Shown here in pieces: positions 32,648 through 44,135 of a stretch of DNA of 64,000 nucleotides (its first letter is position 1; each line of letters starts with the position of its first letter). Origin of the DNA: Pseudopyrenochaeta lycopersici (taxonomy: Eukaryota; Ascomycota; Dothideomycetes; Pleosporales; Pseudopyrenochaetaceae); the NCBI GenBank assembly GCA_003313425.1, contig NHZP01000017.1:372001-436000 (forward strand), in the 5' to 3' direction. A program made the position numbers and the translations under genes. The notes under the pieces were generated by a model. That model searched no databases. It was not told the origin of the DNA and worked only from the letters and a program-made list of their open reading frames with translations.

Positions 32648-34840
32648 CTAAGTCTGCATAGCTTCCGTGAAACTCTGGGCTGCCGTTGTCGCGAAATACC
32701 TGACATCTACATCATCGTCTTGTTGCAGCTTCTCCAGGTTCGGCAAGACGCTCTTAGTAATGAGATCAGTCGCCTTGGGGCAGCCTTGGCCGGGTGTGCC
32801 TGCTTTGTCCAGAGCGATGACGGTACCTTGTTCGGGTAGCTGCTTCAATGTCGCGATTAATTGGCCGTATGACTTTGCCACGTTAAATCGAATATTAGGG
32901 ATGTCGTCGTTGACGAGCTTGTCCATCATGGGCAGGATAGACTGTTCGATAACATCAAGGCTGAGAGCAGGTGCGAGCGTCTAGACAAGTCAGCGCAAGT
33001 ATAAAATCTTTGTGTCATCACACGTACCGAGACAGCGAAACAGGTGGTCATTCGGTAGAGGTAGTTGGGATGTTGGCCCATAGCCATGACCTTCGGTACA
33101 ATGGCATCGTTGGCCCACTCAACACCAAACACCTCGGTGAGTTTCTTCAGGTTCTGAGTTGACGCCTCACGAATGGAGAAGACGGTATCGCCGAGCCAGC
33201 TCATGCACAGGCTGCTAAGCTTCTCGTCGAAAAACTTGACGCCAAGTTGCGACGCGAGAAGGGGAACGTATTCGATGATAGCCAAGCGAACGCGCCATTG
33301 CTTATCCTCAGCTAGCTGAACGATGGCTGGAAGGAGAGACTGTGAGAGAAGCTCAATACCAATGACTGTTTAATGTTAGCCGCGCTACCCATGGCAGAGT
33401 ACGACGAGCATACCATTATTGACGGACTCAAGCTTCGAGATGATGTTCAGTCGGACGTCAGGGAATTCGTCTTTGAGCATCTGGAGGAACATGGGAAGAA
33501 GATGTGAGATGGTCCTACAAAGGGTTAGCAGGAGAGCACGTGGTCACGCGTAGAATAGTGACCTACTCTTCCTTTCCAAGGATTGGGGCTAGCCCACTGA
33601 TCTGAGTGCCAAGAGCGGCTCGCACATGCTGTGACTGATCAGAGACCAACTCCTCTATGCTGGGCATGACATCGTGAAGCAGAGTCTCGCGCTCGAGAAG
33701 AGCGCAGAAGCCTGGCAATGCTTGTTAGCAAATGCCCCACTACCTTAAATGCACGTCGGGCCCTACCTGGAATCTGTCCTGCAATCGCGCTGCGGACCTC
33801 CGCCTCTGTGTCTTTCAGAAGCTTCACAAACGCTGGAACAAGGTCTCGGTTGACAACCTCCTCGTCGACCGCTTTCGCAATCTAGACTGCGTTAGCGCGC
33901 ACCACGTCTTGCTTGCCACTAGACCCACCTTCTCAAATCGATCTGCAACCATGTATCGCACCCTCCAGCTCTTGTCTTCGAATAGACTCCGCAGAGCAGT
34001 CAGCAAGACACCGTGACTCGACTGCTGCTCCTTGGGTACTGCCTCGGCGATCGCAATAAGAATGTCAACTGTGAGAAGCCGGACGCTATCCTGGTCATCT
34101 GCAGCAAGATGCTGGAAAAGCGGGATCATCTCATCAATGACAATCGAAGGAGGCATGGCCTTGATAAACTTGGCAAGGTTGTTCGCTGCCTGTCTTCGCA
34201 CCATGGGGGTATCATCATGCACGAGTTGGCCATAGTGCTGTCTGAGGGCTTCTTGCGAGGGTGGTGTGGCTCGCGCATACGGCGTCTGGTAGAGACCGGT
34301 CGCGGAAATTTTCGATGTAAACCAGTCGGCTTTCGACAGGCGGAGAACGAGGGGAATGAAGGCGTCTTCGATCTGCTGCTGCGACAGCTCCTCGCAGATC
34401 TTGTTAAGCGACTCGACAGCCTACAAACGTTAACCTCTAGATCACGATGTCAAGGCAGGAAGCGCACCTTCTCCCGAACGAGAGGCTCTTCTATCGCAGC
34501 AAGATTCTCAAGGGGTGAGAGGAGCACATGTGCGTGCTCTGGGCCTCCCACGTACTCGACGAACTTGCCCAATTCCTCACTCAATGCGGTAAGGACTTCG
34601 TCTTCATCCTCGACCGATTCTGGAAACCCCATTAGCCTGTGCGAATGCCTGTATTATATCTGACTGCGCCTTACCGTCTAAGAAAGGTATAAGCTCGTCC
34701 CGTGTCCGCTCGGCGCCTAGGGCGAGAGCGATAGTGTTGAGGCGATGAATTGCGTTCAATCGCAGAATGACATCGTCGTGCTTTAGTTCATCGATGAGAA
34801 CGGCGATTGGGTAGAGCTCGTCGTTTTGATTTGCGTCCAT
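32648..34840 (-). CDS. TPD3: Protein phosphatase 2A 65-kDa scaffold subunit A (HEAT repeats)
   Basis: Eight exons on the minus strand: 34840-34675, 34619-34468, 34420-33929, 33881-33767, 33711-33567, 33514-33414, 33365-33028, 32980-32648. Seven introns of 47-55 nt; the exons sum to 1842 nt, giving 613 residues. The whole protein is tandem HEAT repeats, for example [17 protein letters not shown] near the N-terminus, [60 protein letters not shown] and [19 protein letters not shown]. It scaffolds the catalytic C and regulatory B subunits of PP2A. Length and repeat order match yeast Tpd3 and metazoan PR65. I assign the yeast symbol by orthology. It is divergent from the amino acid transporter gene. 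Confidence 0.95.
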
Positions 34841-35560
34841 AGTGGAGGTGTTGTGTTGAGCGACCAGGAGGTGGGTTCGAGGCTACGGGCAGCCTGGGAG
34901 GGACTTGAGGATAGCGCAGGTCGCAATTTTAGGAAAGGAGTGCAATTCTGGTTGCCCCTGACGGATATAAGCCTGTGATTGCGGGGTGGTGGAGCTCGAG
35001 CGCAGGCGTGGTATTGACGTACCTGCTGTTGGCGAGGTAGCGATGAGGGGTGCCAGGGCACCGTGGGGGACAGCCGCAGCGAGGGGTATGAGGGGCAAAG
35101 AATTAAGAGAAGAGCTGTCTGGGCCCGGAGCGGTATGTGCTAGTGTGGGAGATGGGTCGTGATATTGTCTATGTTCTGCGTGGTGTAGTTCATGAGCCGC
35201 CTTGGTGGGTTGCTGCCCAGTGCGGATTCTAACGATGCCAAGCAACACACAGCTGTGGCGGGCAGGCACGCTCGGGCGTCCAATCCCAGGCCGTGATATG
35301 GAACATCAATCTTATTTCCTTCGCTCGCTCTTCCGTGCGTGTCCTCTCCTGTCTAAAGATTTGCCGCTTCTACACACTTTCTCGTTCAGACGGCTCTGTA
35401 GACCGGATGGAGGTCTGCCTCGTGACCCCACTTCTAGCGTGAAGCATATTTATCAGTGAAGCGGGACGGCGAAACTGAATAGCCACTCCGCCCAATAATC
35501 AACTCTACTCTGCACAGCCTGGACCGCGTCAATTCATACTAACAGTGGAAGGAGTCTGAG
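34841..35560. promoter_or_regulatory. Divergent promoter region of the PP2A-A and transporter genes
   Basis: 720 bp between divergent start codons. Frames on both strands (34783-35269 minus, 35202-35459 plus) have no recognisable domains. I see no defined binding site. Confidence 0.5.
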
Positions 35561-37254
35561 ATGGACCACGCTCACGGAGTGAGACACTCTGACGAGCACA
35601 ATACACCAAAACCCAATGCCACGGAATCGGAACCGCTTCTTGCAAGACTACCCTCATCAGCAGCAGATGAAGCACCACAACTCCCAAAGCAGCTCACTAC
35701 ACGCCATGCTTTCGCTGTACTCGTTACCTTGCAGATAGGTTCGGGCATATTTGCCTCGCCTGCTCAGGTTGACAGCAACGTGCCATCACCTGGAGCCGCT
35801 CTCTTGGTATGGGTCCTTGGAGGCCTACTATCATGGGCAGGAGCCGCGTCATTTGCAGAGCTAGGTGCTGCACTACCGCTCAATGGGGGCATGCAGGAAT
35901 ATCTGCGCCATGTATTCGGTGACACTGCAGCTTTCCTCATGGCGTGGGTTTACATCATGGCCGTAAAACCTTCGTCCATGGCCATTCAGAGCATCGTAAT
36001 TGCAGAGTCGATAGGCTCTGTCAGCTCCATTGGCTCAGGTGGAATCTTTGGGCCAGAGCTACTCAAGGCCATTGCCGCCATGGTTTTCGTGTCAATGGTT
36101 CTGCTCAACTCCATCAACACACAGTTCACCATGAGGTTGAGCGAGTCATTCACGATCTTCAAGCTATCCACTGTGGGCCTAATAGTTATCGGTGGGCTCA
36201 CTGCAGTTATAGCACACGTGATAAACCCCAATTCCTCTCTCTCCGGGTCCAGTGACTGGTACTCGAAGAATTGGTTTCACACCCGATCCACTGTATCTGA
36301 AGGGCACACGATTGACTGGACATCCATGAGTACCTGGGATCGTTACGGTCACTACTGTGCAGCAATCTATGGAGGCCTGTGGGCTTATGACGGGTGGGAC
36401 AATGTAAGTTCACTGTTGGGGCATATTGCGCGGCCCGGGTCTTTCACATCATTACTCACAATCCTGGAACCCACGATGACTAACCAACATTTGTAGGCTA
36501 ACATTGTAGCGAGTGAGATACAGGACCCTGGTCGTGCTCTTCCAAAAGCTATCAAGGCCGCAATGGTCGTGGTTCTTGTCTCATTCGAGCTTGTCAACCT
36601 TGCCTACTACATCCTTGTACCGTGGAACATACTGAGTGCCAACAACGCTGTCGCCGTCACCGCCGCGACGTCGCTCTTAGGACGGCCTGCCGGCATTATC
36701 ATCACCATTCTAGTTGCTGTCTCATGCGCAGGTTCAATTACAAGCAACGTCTTCTCTGTCGGCAGACTGACAATGGCAGCCTCTCAGCGGCATTATCTTC
36801 CAGCCATTTTTAGCAAGAGAGGATTGCCAACACCACGACAGAATGATGGGGAATATAGCAGTATTCTTTCGAGTTTTGACGCTCCAATGTCCGTTCACAA
36901 CCTCACACTTTTGCCTCTAAGCTTTACTAATCGGATTCCAGTTATGCAAATCTCCTAGCCCTGGTCGTGACCCTCATTTACATCCTCACAGGCAGCTTTC
37001 GAGCTCTTCTGACCTTTGTTGGTATGGCAGAATGGGTTTTCTACGTGAGTACCGTCGTTGGCCTGCTCATACTCCGCCGCCGGGAACCACAGCTCGATCG
37101 ACCATATCGCCCCAACATCATCCTTCCCATCACATTTATCATTGTTGGCACTTTAGTGATCATACGGTCTGCCATATTTGCACCGGTTCAGAGCGGAGTC
37201 CTTGCAGTTCTGCTTGTAGCCGGCACCCTCATCAGCAAACTTCGCAAGCGGTGA
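35561..37254 (+). CDS. LAT/APC-family amino acid transporter
   Basis: Three exons, 35561-36403, 36497-36888 and 36942-37254, separated by introns of 93 and 53 nt, give 515 residues. The second intron has a weak donor (GTCCGT) but restores the frame and the membrane segment ANLLALVVTLIYILTGS. The signature QIGSGIFASP of TM1 (about residues 60-69) and roughly 12 hydrophobic segments identify the APC superfamily. The conserved W-A-Y-D-G-W-D-N and the following ANIVASEIQDPGRALPKAI are typical of the L-type (LAT) branch, also seen in fungal methionine permease relatives. It probably imports neutral amino acids at the plasma membrane; the substrate cannot be read. The loop SKRGLPTPRQ is followed by a 13-residue stretch that could in principle be a mis-modelled exon end. 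Confidence 0.88.
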
Positions 37255-37426
37255 AAAGCGGCCCTAAAGGAACACTCCATGTACTTCACTCATCGTGGTT
37301 TTAATGCAACTCCGTTCATGCGGCTCAATATAACAAACTTCAACATGTATTATCATTATTCTTGTTTCGTTATTCATACTTTTCTTACATGCTGTTGTAA
37401 CCAACGAGACATAAGCTTATGCATTA

Positions 37427-38602
37427 TTACCATTTCTTTACAACGTCACTAACCTTAGACAAATCTGTTCTTACCAACGCCAACCCCTCACCACTGGCGT
37501 CTGAATGTGACCGGTTCTCTTTCAACACCATCGGTGCCGGCTGAGTATTCTTGAGCCATCTGTGACTGAACCGCTTGTTGCCCCAACTGCCGGATTTGCC
37601 GGATTTGCCGGCGTTTGAGCTGCCGGTCAACATTCTCTCGAATCTTGTTTCCTTGAACAGCTTCTTCAGCAAAGGCTTAAGCGTGGGCATTACACCAGCC
37701 ACAAGATAGATTCCTGACTCCGAGATCGTCCAACACAGTGGCTTCACATTTTCGTATGTAATGTCGTGAAAATCTGTGACTGCAAGGAAAGACTGGAAAC
37801 GCATGATTGCTGCTACAACCCCGACGATGCATACGCCGAAAATGGTGGCGAGCCCAAATTTCATTGGGCGGGAAACTTTGAGCTTAGCCAACGCAGGAAC
37901 AGGAATACCGACGACGATAAATGTTGTAAGAACGTTTGGAATACCGAGAAATCGCCATAGCGATAGTCCTGGGATGGCGCAACTTCCTGGGCCATTGATG
38001 TTCCAGTTTCTTGAAAACGGACGACAGTTGGCGAACGGGATGAGGATTTGGACAATCATGATAACCAGCACTAGCCCAAAGGTCGTCCTAATGACGATGC
38101 GATACCGTCTCGACGCTTGACCGAAAATACGCTGGAACATACACAGCACACCCAGCTTCGACAGTGATGTTGTTAATGGACAGACAATCTGTAGTGCTAG
38201 ACTGAGCTTTAACGCATTCGTAGTTGTAGGTCGTGGTAGGGCTCTGAGATGGCGACCCGCGCCACCAATCTCGACTGCCACTATTGATATGTTGTCAGCT
38301 GGTGATGTATGATTGGATATGAGGAAGTTCGTACAGATTGCGATCGTAATCTTGCTGACGCAAACAATATATGTCATTGTCATGAGGATCTCCATCGACA
38401 AGTTCGCTCTCTCGCTTCTCGCGAGATATCGGGACACATAGAGAAGGACCATGACTATCGTCTCCAGGACGAGGAAGGCGATGGCGGTTCCCAACAGCGG
38501 CGCGCTGTTATCCTCCGCAAGGTACTCTGGGGTTAGTTTGGTGGCGTTCATTTTGACGTCCAGCGGCTGATTGGATTGAATGTGGTAGAGTGGATCATCC
38601 AT
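37427..38602 (-). CDS. Rhodopsin-domain integral membrane protein (Pth11-like group)
   Basis: Open for 391 codons from ATG 38602-38600 to TAA at 37427. Seven hydrophobic segments are visible, with the family hallmarks ALKLSLALQIVCPLTTSLSKLGVLCMFQRIFG (third and fourth segments), CRPFSRNWN and an ESGIYLVAGVMPTLKPLL segment before a basic, Ser-rich tail. A 54-nt stretch at 38334-38281 has GTACGA...AATAG ends and its length is a multiple of three; removing it joins ITIAI to LAVEIGGAGRHL, which fits the family better, so the mature protein is probably 373 residues. The family is fungal, often expanded, and includes candidate GPCR-like receptors. No ligand is suggested. It converges on the transporter gene with only 172 bp between stops. 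Confidence 0.8.
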   Translation of the reverse strand: MDDPLYHIQSNQPLDVKMNATKLTPEYLAEDNSAPLLGTAIAFLVLETIVMVLLYVSRYLARSERANLSMEILMTMTYIVCVSKITIAICTNFLISNHTSPADNISIVAVEIGGAGRHLRALPRPTTTNALKLSLALQIVCPLTTSLSKLGVLCMFQRIFGQASRRYRIVIRTTFGLVLVIMIVQILIPFANCRPFSRNWNINGPGSCAIPGLSLWRFLGIPNVLTTFIVVGIPVPALAKLKVSRPMKFGLATIFGVCIVGVVAAIMRFQSFLAVTDFHDITYENVKPLCWTISESGIYLVAGVMPTLKPLLKKLFKETRFERMLTGSSNAGKSGKSGSWGNKRFSHRWLKNTQPAPMVLKENRSHSDASGEGLALVRTDLSKVSDVVKKW

Positions 38603-40926
38603 CGCTTTTAACTAATCTCATTGTTGCACCAAAAGCTCAGTAGGTCAAAGCTAAGAAACAGCCTTGTGTTATAATCTGCCTATTCATTAAAAACCATTGT
38701 GCCGGGAAGTACAGCCTCGTCGCACCTGGTCGTTAATATACGTTGCAGCATACGGTTAACTAGTGGCGGTAAGCGGCAAGGGAACAGCCGGTGCGACATC
38801 AGTATGGCACGCGTACTGCAAGCGCCAACCGCAAAAGAGATTAACTAATTGGTTTTAAGCGATGGAAATCATATGTGGAATGCATGTTGTAATGGTAAGA
38901 CTGGGCTGCGCGAGGTGGTGTTGACATGGGGAAGTGTTGGACGGCTATGCCGGCTTCTCCATGCACCTATCACCAGCCCTACTACATGCGATTCGAGCGC
39001 AGTATCTGTATGCAGCCCAGAGGGGCTCTAGGTCAAATGATACATCATTGTATTTTTTGTGCACATGTAAAACCATGCTTGGTTTTGTATCGCCATTGGG
39101 TGCGTGTGGATTTTAGCCCCCACGGCGATGTTAGCACCTTCCACCTTCGCATTCCCAAATGTTTTCAACTTAGTAGGCAGAGATTGGCCCAAGCAAATGG
39201 CGAGGCTGCATCACATTCATCCAAAGTAGTCCGTGACGAATTTTGGGGACGCTGAATATCCACCAGGTAGACCAATGTAGTGCGCTAGGTTTGTTTGGGC
39301 AAGGTCTCGCACGCTACGGGGACCAAGACGGGCTTCGAAGATCGTACTACTGTTACCTTGGGGCTGGTACGGCAGAGGCGCAATGGAGCTCAGATCATGT
39401 TCTCTTCAGTGATGCCGGCAATTGCACCAAGGTTTTCGACGAGGAGCCTGGAGGGTACAGTGAGAAGGGAGGTAGGGCGACGACTGCTCAAACTCGACGG
39501 TGGGGGTTACACTCCAGCTTTGCGATCGTCCATGCTCTGGAATATAAGCTGGCAGATAGACCATTTTACTTTCCGAACACCACCAAGAGCCGCAAAGGAG
39601 CGGCGATCCTTTCCCGAGACTGAGCTGCACAGTGCGGGAATGGCGTACCCCTTCCGCTGACTGCTTTCGGAGATTTTGCAGAGGCGTAGTGGAGGATTCA
39701 GGAACCGGCACCGTGCGACCGCTGACCGACGGCCTTCAATGTTTCATGATTCTTGGGGGAAACATTGCTGACGGGGAATGTTGTGCCGTACATGGATATG
39801 GAAATTGCAGAAGCTAATTATGGCTGGAGCCAGGAGGGTTGCTCTTGAGGGAGGCGCGGGGTGGGCTGTGCGCTACTGAGGCTAGTGGGTATCTCGGGGG
39901 ACGCGTTGCTTCGATCGCCCTTACTATGAACCGTTGGCGCTCGTTTCAACCTCGGAAGACCTCCTAGTATCCGTGGATAGGTTCCATCTAGGGCTCTAAT
40001 TCAACATTCTATGTTGTGCATTCGCTCAACATGATTGACACATGTCACTATAACTTGAGCCTACATTTATACGGTTTCAAACTCAACTTACACCTTTGGA
40101 AAAGAAAATCATAGCGGAACAGAAAGTAATAACATTAGAGTCTGATGCTCACTAACGGCTTCCAGATCCTTCGGGCGCCGCTTCGTGTCCTATACGCAGC
40201 GCAACGATGGAACTTATTCGCACCGCACCCGCGAAGATGAACCAAGCTCTTCCAGACTATAGCTTTCTTACACAGCCCCTCTCGAATTGGAGCGCTTATC
40301 CCGACTAAACTCGTTTACTAAATCTTGTTTATGCCTTTGCAGGCAGATTCGTGGTCCTTCTCGATGTACCCCGCTCTCAGCCTTCTGGTGTTTTGTTCTT
40401 TCCAATTCCCCGGACCAGTCAGACGCCGGCAGAGCTCGCATTAAGCACGCGATCTGCCTTGGTTCATCATAAAACGAGCTTACCTGACAACTAACGAACC
40501 ATTCACATTATAGCTGCTCGGCTTTTCAGCCCTCTTCTTCCCGTGTCTTGCCAAGGTCGAGAGAACTTACAATGCGATGGTATGGTTTGGCGAATAAGAG
40601 ATAGCGATAGGGCCTGATTTGTCTCACAAAACTTGTGCGTTTGCCTTACATGCCTGAAAATCCAGATGGCGCGCAAAGATCGTCCGTTTATACGATCGAA
40701 GTCTGCAGTAGCTCATCGTTAGACTCCTTCGGAAAAATACATAAGTATAAGCAGGGAACCGCAGGGGACTCGTTTTAAGTATCGGACGCAAATTCCCAAG
40801 TCAAAAAAGGGAACACTACCGAATACAGTCCATTTCTTCCCTTCCTAGTCTGGACCTTGATCATTCTTAGCTTAGCCTTACTGCGTGTGAAGTGTTTCAT
40901 ATTGGTGCCTAATCTCCATTTCAACC
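38603..40926. other. 2.3-kb intergenic region without a supported gene
   Basis: Several overlapping frames (for example 39243-39660 on both strands) lack family motifs or plausible splice extensions. The final part (about 40840-40926) is the presumed leader of the HeLo-like/ankyrin gene. I see no RNA gene here. Confidence 0.55.
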
Positions 40927-43523
40927 ATGTCCGTGGTTCTTGAAGTAGCGACTGCTGCTGTTACCTTTATGACTTTTACGAGTAATGTTGTACAGACAGG
41001 GTTCAAGGTTAGTAGATTTCTAGCTGATATCGCAGATGCGCCCGCACAGATCAAAAGTCTGCGCGACTTCGTTGATGAGAATACGCTATTAGCAGATGCA
41101 TATCTCAACTACTTGAAAGCCTTGGAAGCGCGCCATGGAGTGGGTGCAACTGGCTCTGGAGTTATGCAGCAGGATCGGAACCAAAAAAGGGTCAAAGAAG
41201 GGCTTCATAAAGCTGGCCAGCCTATGATTAAGAACGAGAATTGCGGCGCGCAATTGACTTCTGCCGTTGGAGCATTGTCACGTGAACTTAAGATCTTGGA
41301 TCAGATATCACTGAAGCACTCGAAAATCAGCCGATCATGGAGGAATTTTCAATATGTATTGGAAAGGCGTCAGATTGCAGAGGCAATTAAAAATCTTGAG
41401 CGTACCAAGTTCATCCTTATCAGCGGCTTAACAATCGCTAATAGGTATTTAAGATCATTCTTATCAGAAAGTGAAGTGCTGACTCACGATACATGGTAGC
41501 CAGTTATCGATGCTTGAGCACTGGAGTATTGAAGATACCATTCAGAAATGCTCTGAGAAGATGACCTCAAGGATGAACACACTCCGGGAGACTCTACTGG
41601 TAGAGTTGCGTGATCAGCATCGCATTGTTCAAACAACAATTGAGCAACACAACGAATCAGTGCTGGTTTCAAAAAGCAGCAGGGGTCGTGATTCCCATAT
41701 CCATACCCAGCCATGTCTATCTTCAAAGCAGCAACAAGATCAGCTAGCTCTTGTCAGGAAGCAACTGAAAGCCGCCAACCGTAATTCAATCAGAAGACAT
41801 CATGAAACTAGAAGCCTTCTGTTGGCAAACCGCCCCGGATTCGAAGAACGGATCTCAACAAAGATCACGCAGCTGCACCATGCAATCACTAAAATTGGTC
41901 CCAATGTTAGCAAAGTGAATTGCAACGTCGTACATTATGTTGGAGATAGAAGAGACATGGTATTGGCATACCTTCTACCACTACGTGCACAATTGGATTC
42001 GGCTATCGATATTATTCTCACACAGAAGCCCACACGAATACCTCCTTGTTACATCATCAAGCTGCGATCTCGCTTTCAACACCTTGTGGCATCTGCTGCA
42101 CAGGAGGAGGCAGCCCGATATCCCATGTCGACAGCTTCATCATTTGACAGATGGCTCTACGGCTTAAGCAAGCGTGCAACTCGCAAAAAGATAAGTGCAG
42201 TGAACACAGACCGGTACAGAATCACACAAAACTCTGACCTGGAGGATATTCCAGATGCCGGGCGACTTCAAAAGTTACATGAGCGGTCTAATCTCACAAC
42301 TGTGGCTGTTGAGAGCGATTTTGGCGTGATTCGAATCTCAGTCCCTACATACGATCATTTTGGTAAGAGCGAAGACGAGACTTTTGAGGCTCGCTTGACT
42401 TTTATACCTCGATCCGACAAGTCGGCTCTTCTCATCGATATCCAATTCGTAGAGGATCCAGAATATCGGGCACAACCGAGACTACACGTTCAGCTGAATG
42501 CTTTCAATGTCGTAGATCTCTCCAAGTACGACCAGTTGTACCGAAGCCTCTTTCGGGATGGCTCGATAAAGGAAGTTGATTCTGCCCTCCGGCTGGGAAA
42601 GGTGTCGCCGTTCCACGTCAGCATATGCGGAATCAACTTGTGTATATATGTCAGTTGCAATTCCTTCCTTGGATTCAGTTTATTAGCGCAGGAGTAATTG
42701 AATATCCACTGACATTTCAATTCCGTCTAGTATATCGTCAGATTTGGGCGAGCAGAGTTGCTGCAATATCTCGATAGCAATGGGGTAGGACTATCAAACA
42801 TTGAGTGAGTTGCACCGTTCACTCAACATTACGGCATTGCCTAATTATCCCAGCGGTGACTATAGTGCCCTTCTCGGCTTCACACGAGGGCTAAGTTTAA
42901 CGTACCTGGGCTCCTCTAATGTCAGTCTAGATGCATATAGGAAGACTCTAGATTGTATGAAGGGGCAAACGTATATATCGTCGACCATCCTGTCCGGGTT
43001 GTTGTACATGGCTTCTGCGCCTGATGACAATGAGCTGGTCGTTGACAGCCATACGCAAGCTCGCTCGCTCCTACAAAAATGGACAAATTACCTCAAGGAA
43101 CAAAACCTTCATATTGAGCAGCAAGACGAAGCTGGCCGCACTCCCCTTCTCAGTGCTCTCATCCAAGTCGGCTACCCTTCTTCCCTATTCATCCAGCTGC
43201 TTCTCGAGTTTGGCGCAAATGTTGATGCGACGGATGAACAAGGACGCAATGCCATTCAGCTCGCCATGTACTCGAAATCGCTTCTCCGCTCGACATCGAA
43301 GTTTAGCTGGTCGGAGATAACAGAAGAAAAGCTGTGTCTTCTGCTAGGAGCGGGAGCAGATATTCACCATCGGGATAAAGATGGACGGACACCTTCCCAG
43401 GACGCGAGGAAGTATGATTGCTGGGAGGAATGGTGTCGTGCTTTGGAGAGGAATGGTGAGGGTATTGCAGATGTTGTCGAGGTTGATGGAGAATCGTGGC
43501 TTTTGAAAGGTAGTGAACGGTAG
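40927..43523 (+). CDS. HeLo-like N-terminal domain protein with C-terminal ankyrin repeats
   Basis: Four exons, 40927-41444, 41500-42649, 42731-42804 and 42854-43523, with introns of 55, 81 and 49 nt, give 803 residues. The N-terminus (about 1-170: VVLEVATAAVTFMTFTSNVV..., DAPAQIKSLRDFVDENTLLADAY, AIKNLERTKFILISGLTIAN) has the all-helical look of the fungal STAND/NLR N-terminal domains related to HeLo, SesA and PigL_N. A coiled-coil-prone middle (about 190-270) and a conserved block of unknown function (about 300-560) follow. Ankyrin-type repeats occur at about residues 675-765 (AGRTPLLSALIQVG, LLLEFGANVDATDEQGRNAIQLAM, LLLGAGADIHHRDKDGRTP). No NACHT or NB-ARC nucleotide-binding motif is visible, so it is not a complete NLR. 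A role in non-self recognition is inference from domain type only. A decayed relative follows at 44136. Confidence 0.8.
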
Positions 43524-44135
43524 CGTAATGTCCTTTGCAGTCTTAATAATAGATTTTTTGTCTTCAATAATTGACTATGTACTATGTCTGTCAACTCGAA
43601 GTATGTTTCATTGCTAATGTGGCCTCGGAGGAATCAATACAAGAAGCGGACGTGTATCTCTAGGATTGATAGGTTTTCTTAGAATTTATTCCAAACACAT
43701 GGTAAGCGACACGGTTAATGCCATGGAAATTACTTCCAAATCATGGTTCATCTTTCTCCAAAGCAGGTATCTTCGCGATAATGTTTATGTACTAAACGTG
43801 TTGTATTTGGCTTTGTCGAGCGTCACACAGTTTGCGAAAGGTAGGCAGAAGTAGATGAATCGCACGCCACAGTGTCAAATCTTGTACAGCTTGCGGATGC
43901 CTGAACTCGATGCCTGAACTCAATGCCTCATGGCATTGATGATCCATGTTGCCTTCTTGTTTTTGGTTAAGGTGAGGAGGCTGAGCTTACGTCGGCTTCC
44001 ATGCAGGAGAGGCGCAGCACGCTGCACCTCTCGAAGCAGTGTCGCCCGTCTGTCGACCACGTCGCCCAGTATCGCCCATCTTCAAACGATGAAACATAAA
44101 ATTACCGTATTTGTTCTTGCACAGAAATATTAGTT
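43524..44135. other. Spacer between the tandem HeLo-like genes
   Basis: 612 bp, AT-rich in the first part. A short direct repeat (GATGCCTGAACTC/AATGCC at about 43896-43928) is present. I see no gene. Confidence 0.5.

Noticed and set aside
32303..32839. 178-codon plus-strand frame after the glutaredoxin
   Set aside because: Overlaps the last PP2A-A exon antisense and has no domain.
39243..39711. Overlapping frames on both strands (101-126 codons)
   Set aside because: None has a recognisable domain; treated as intergenic.
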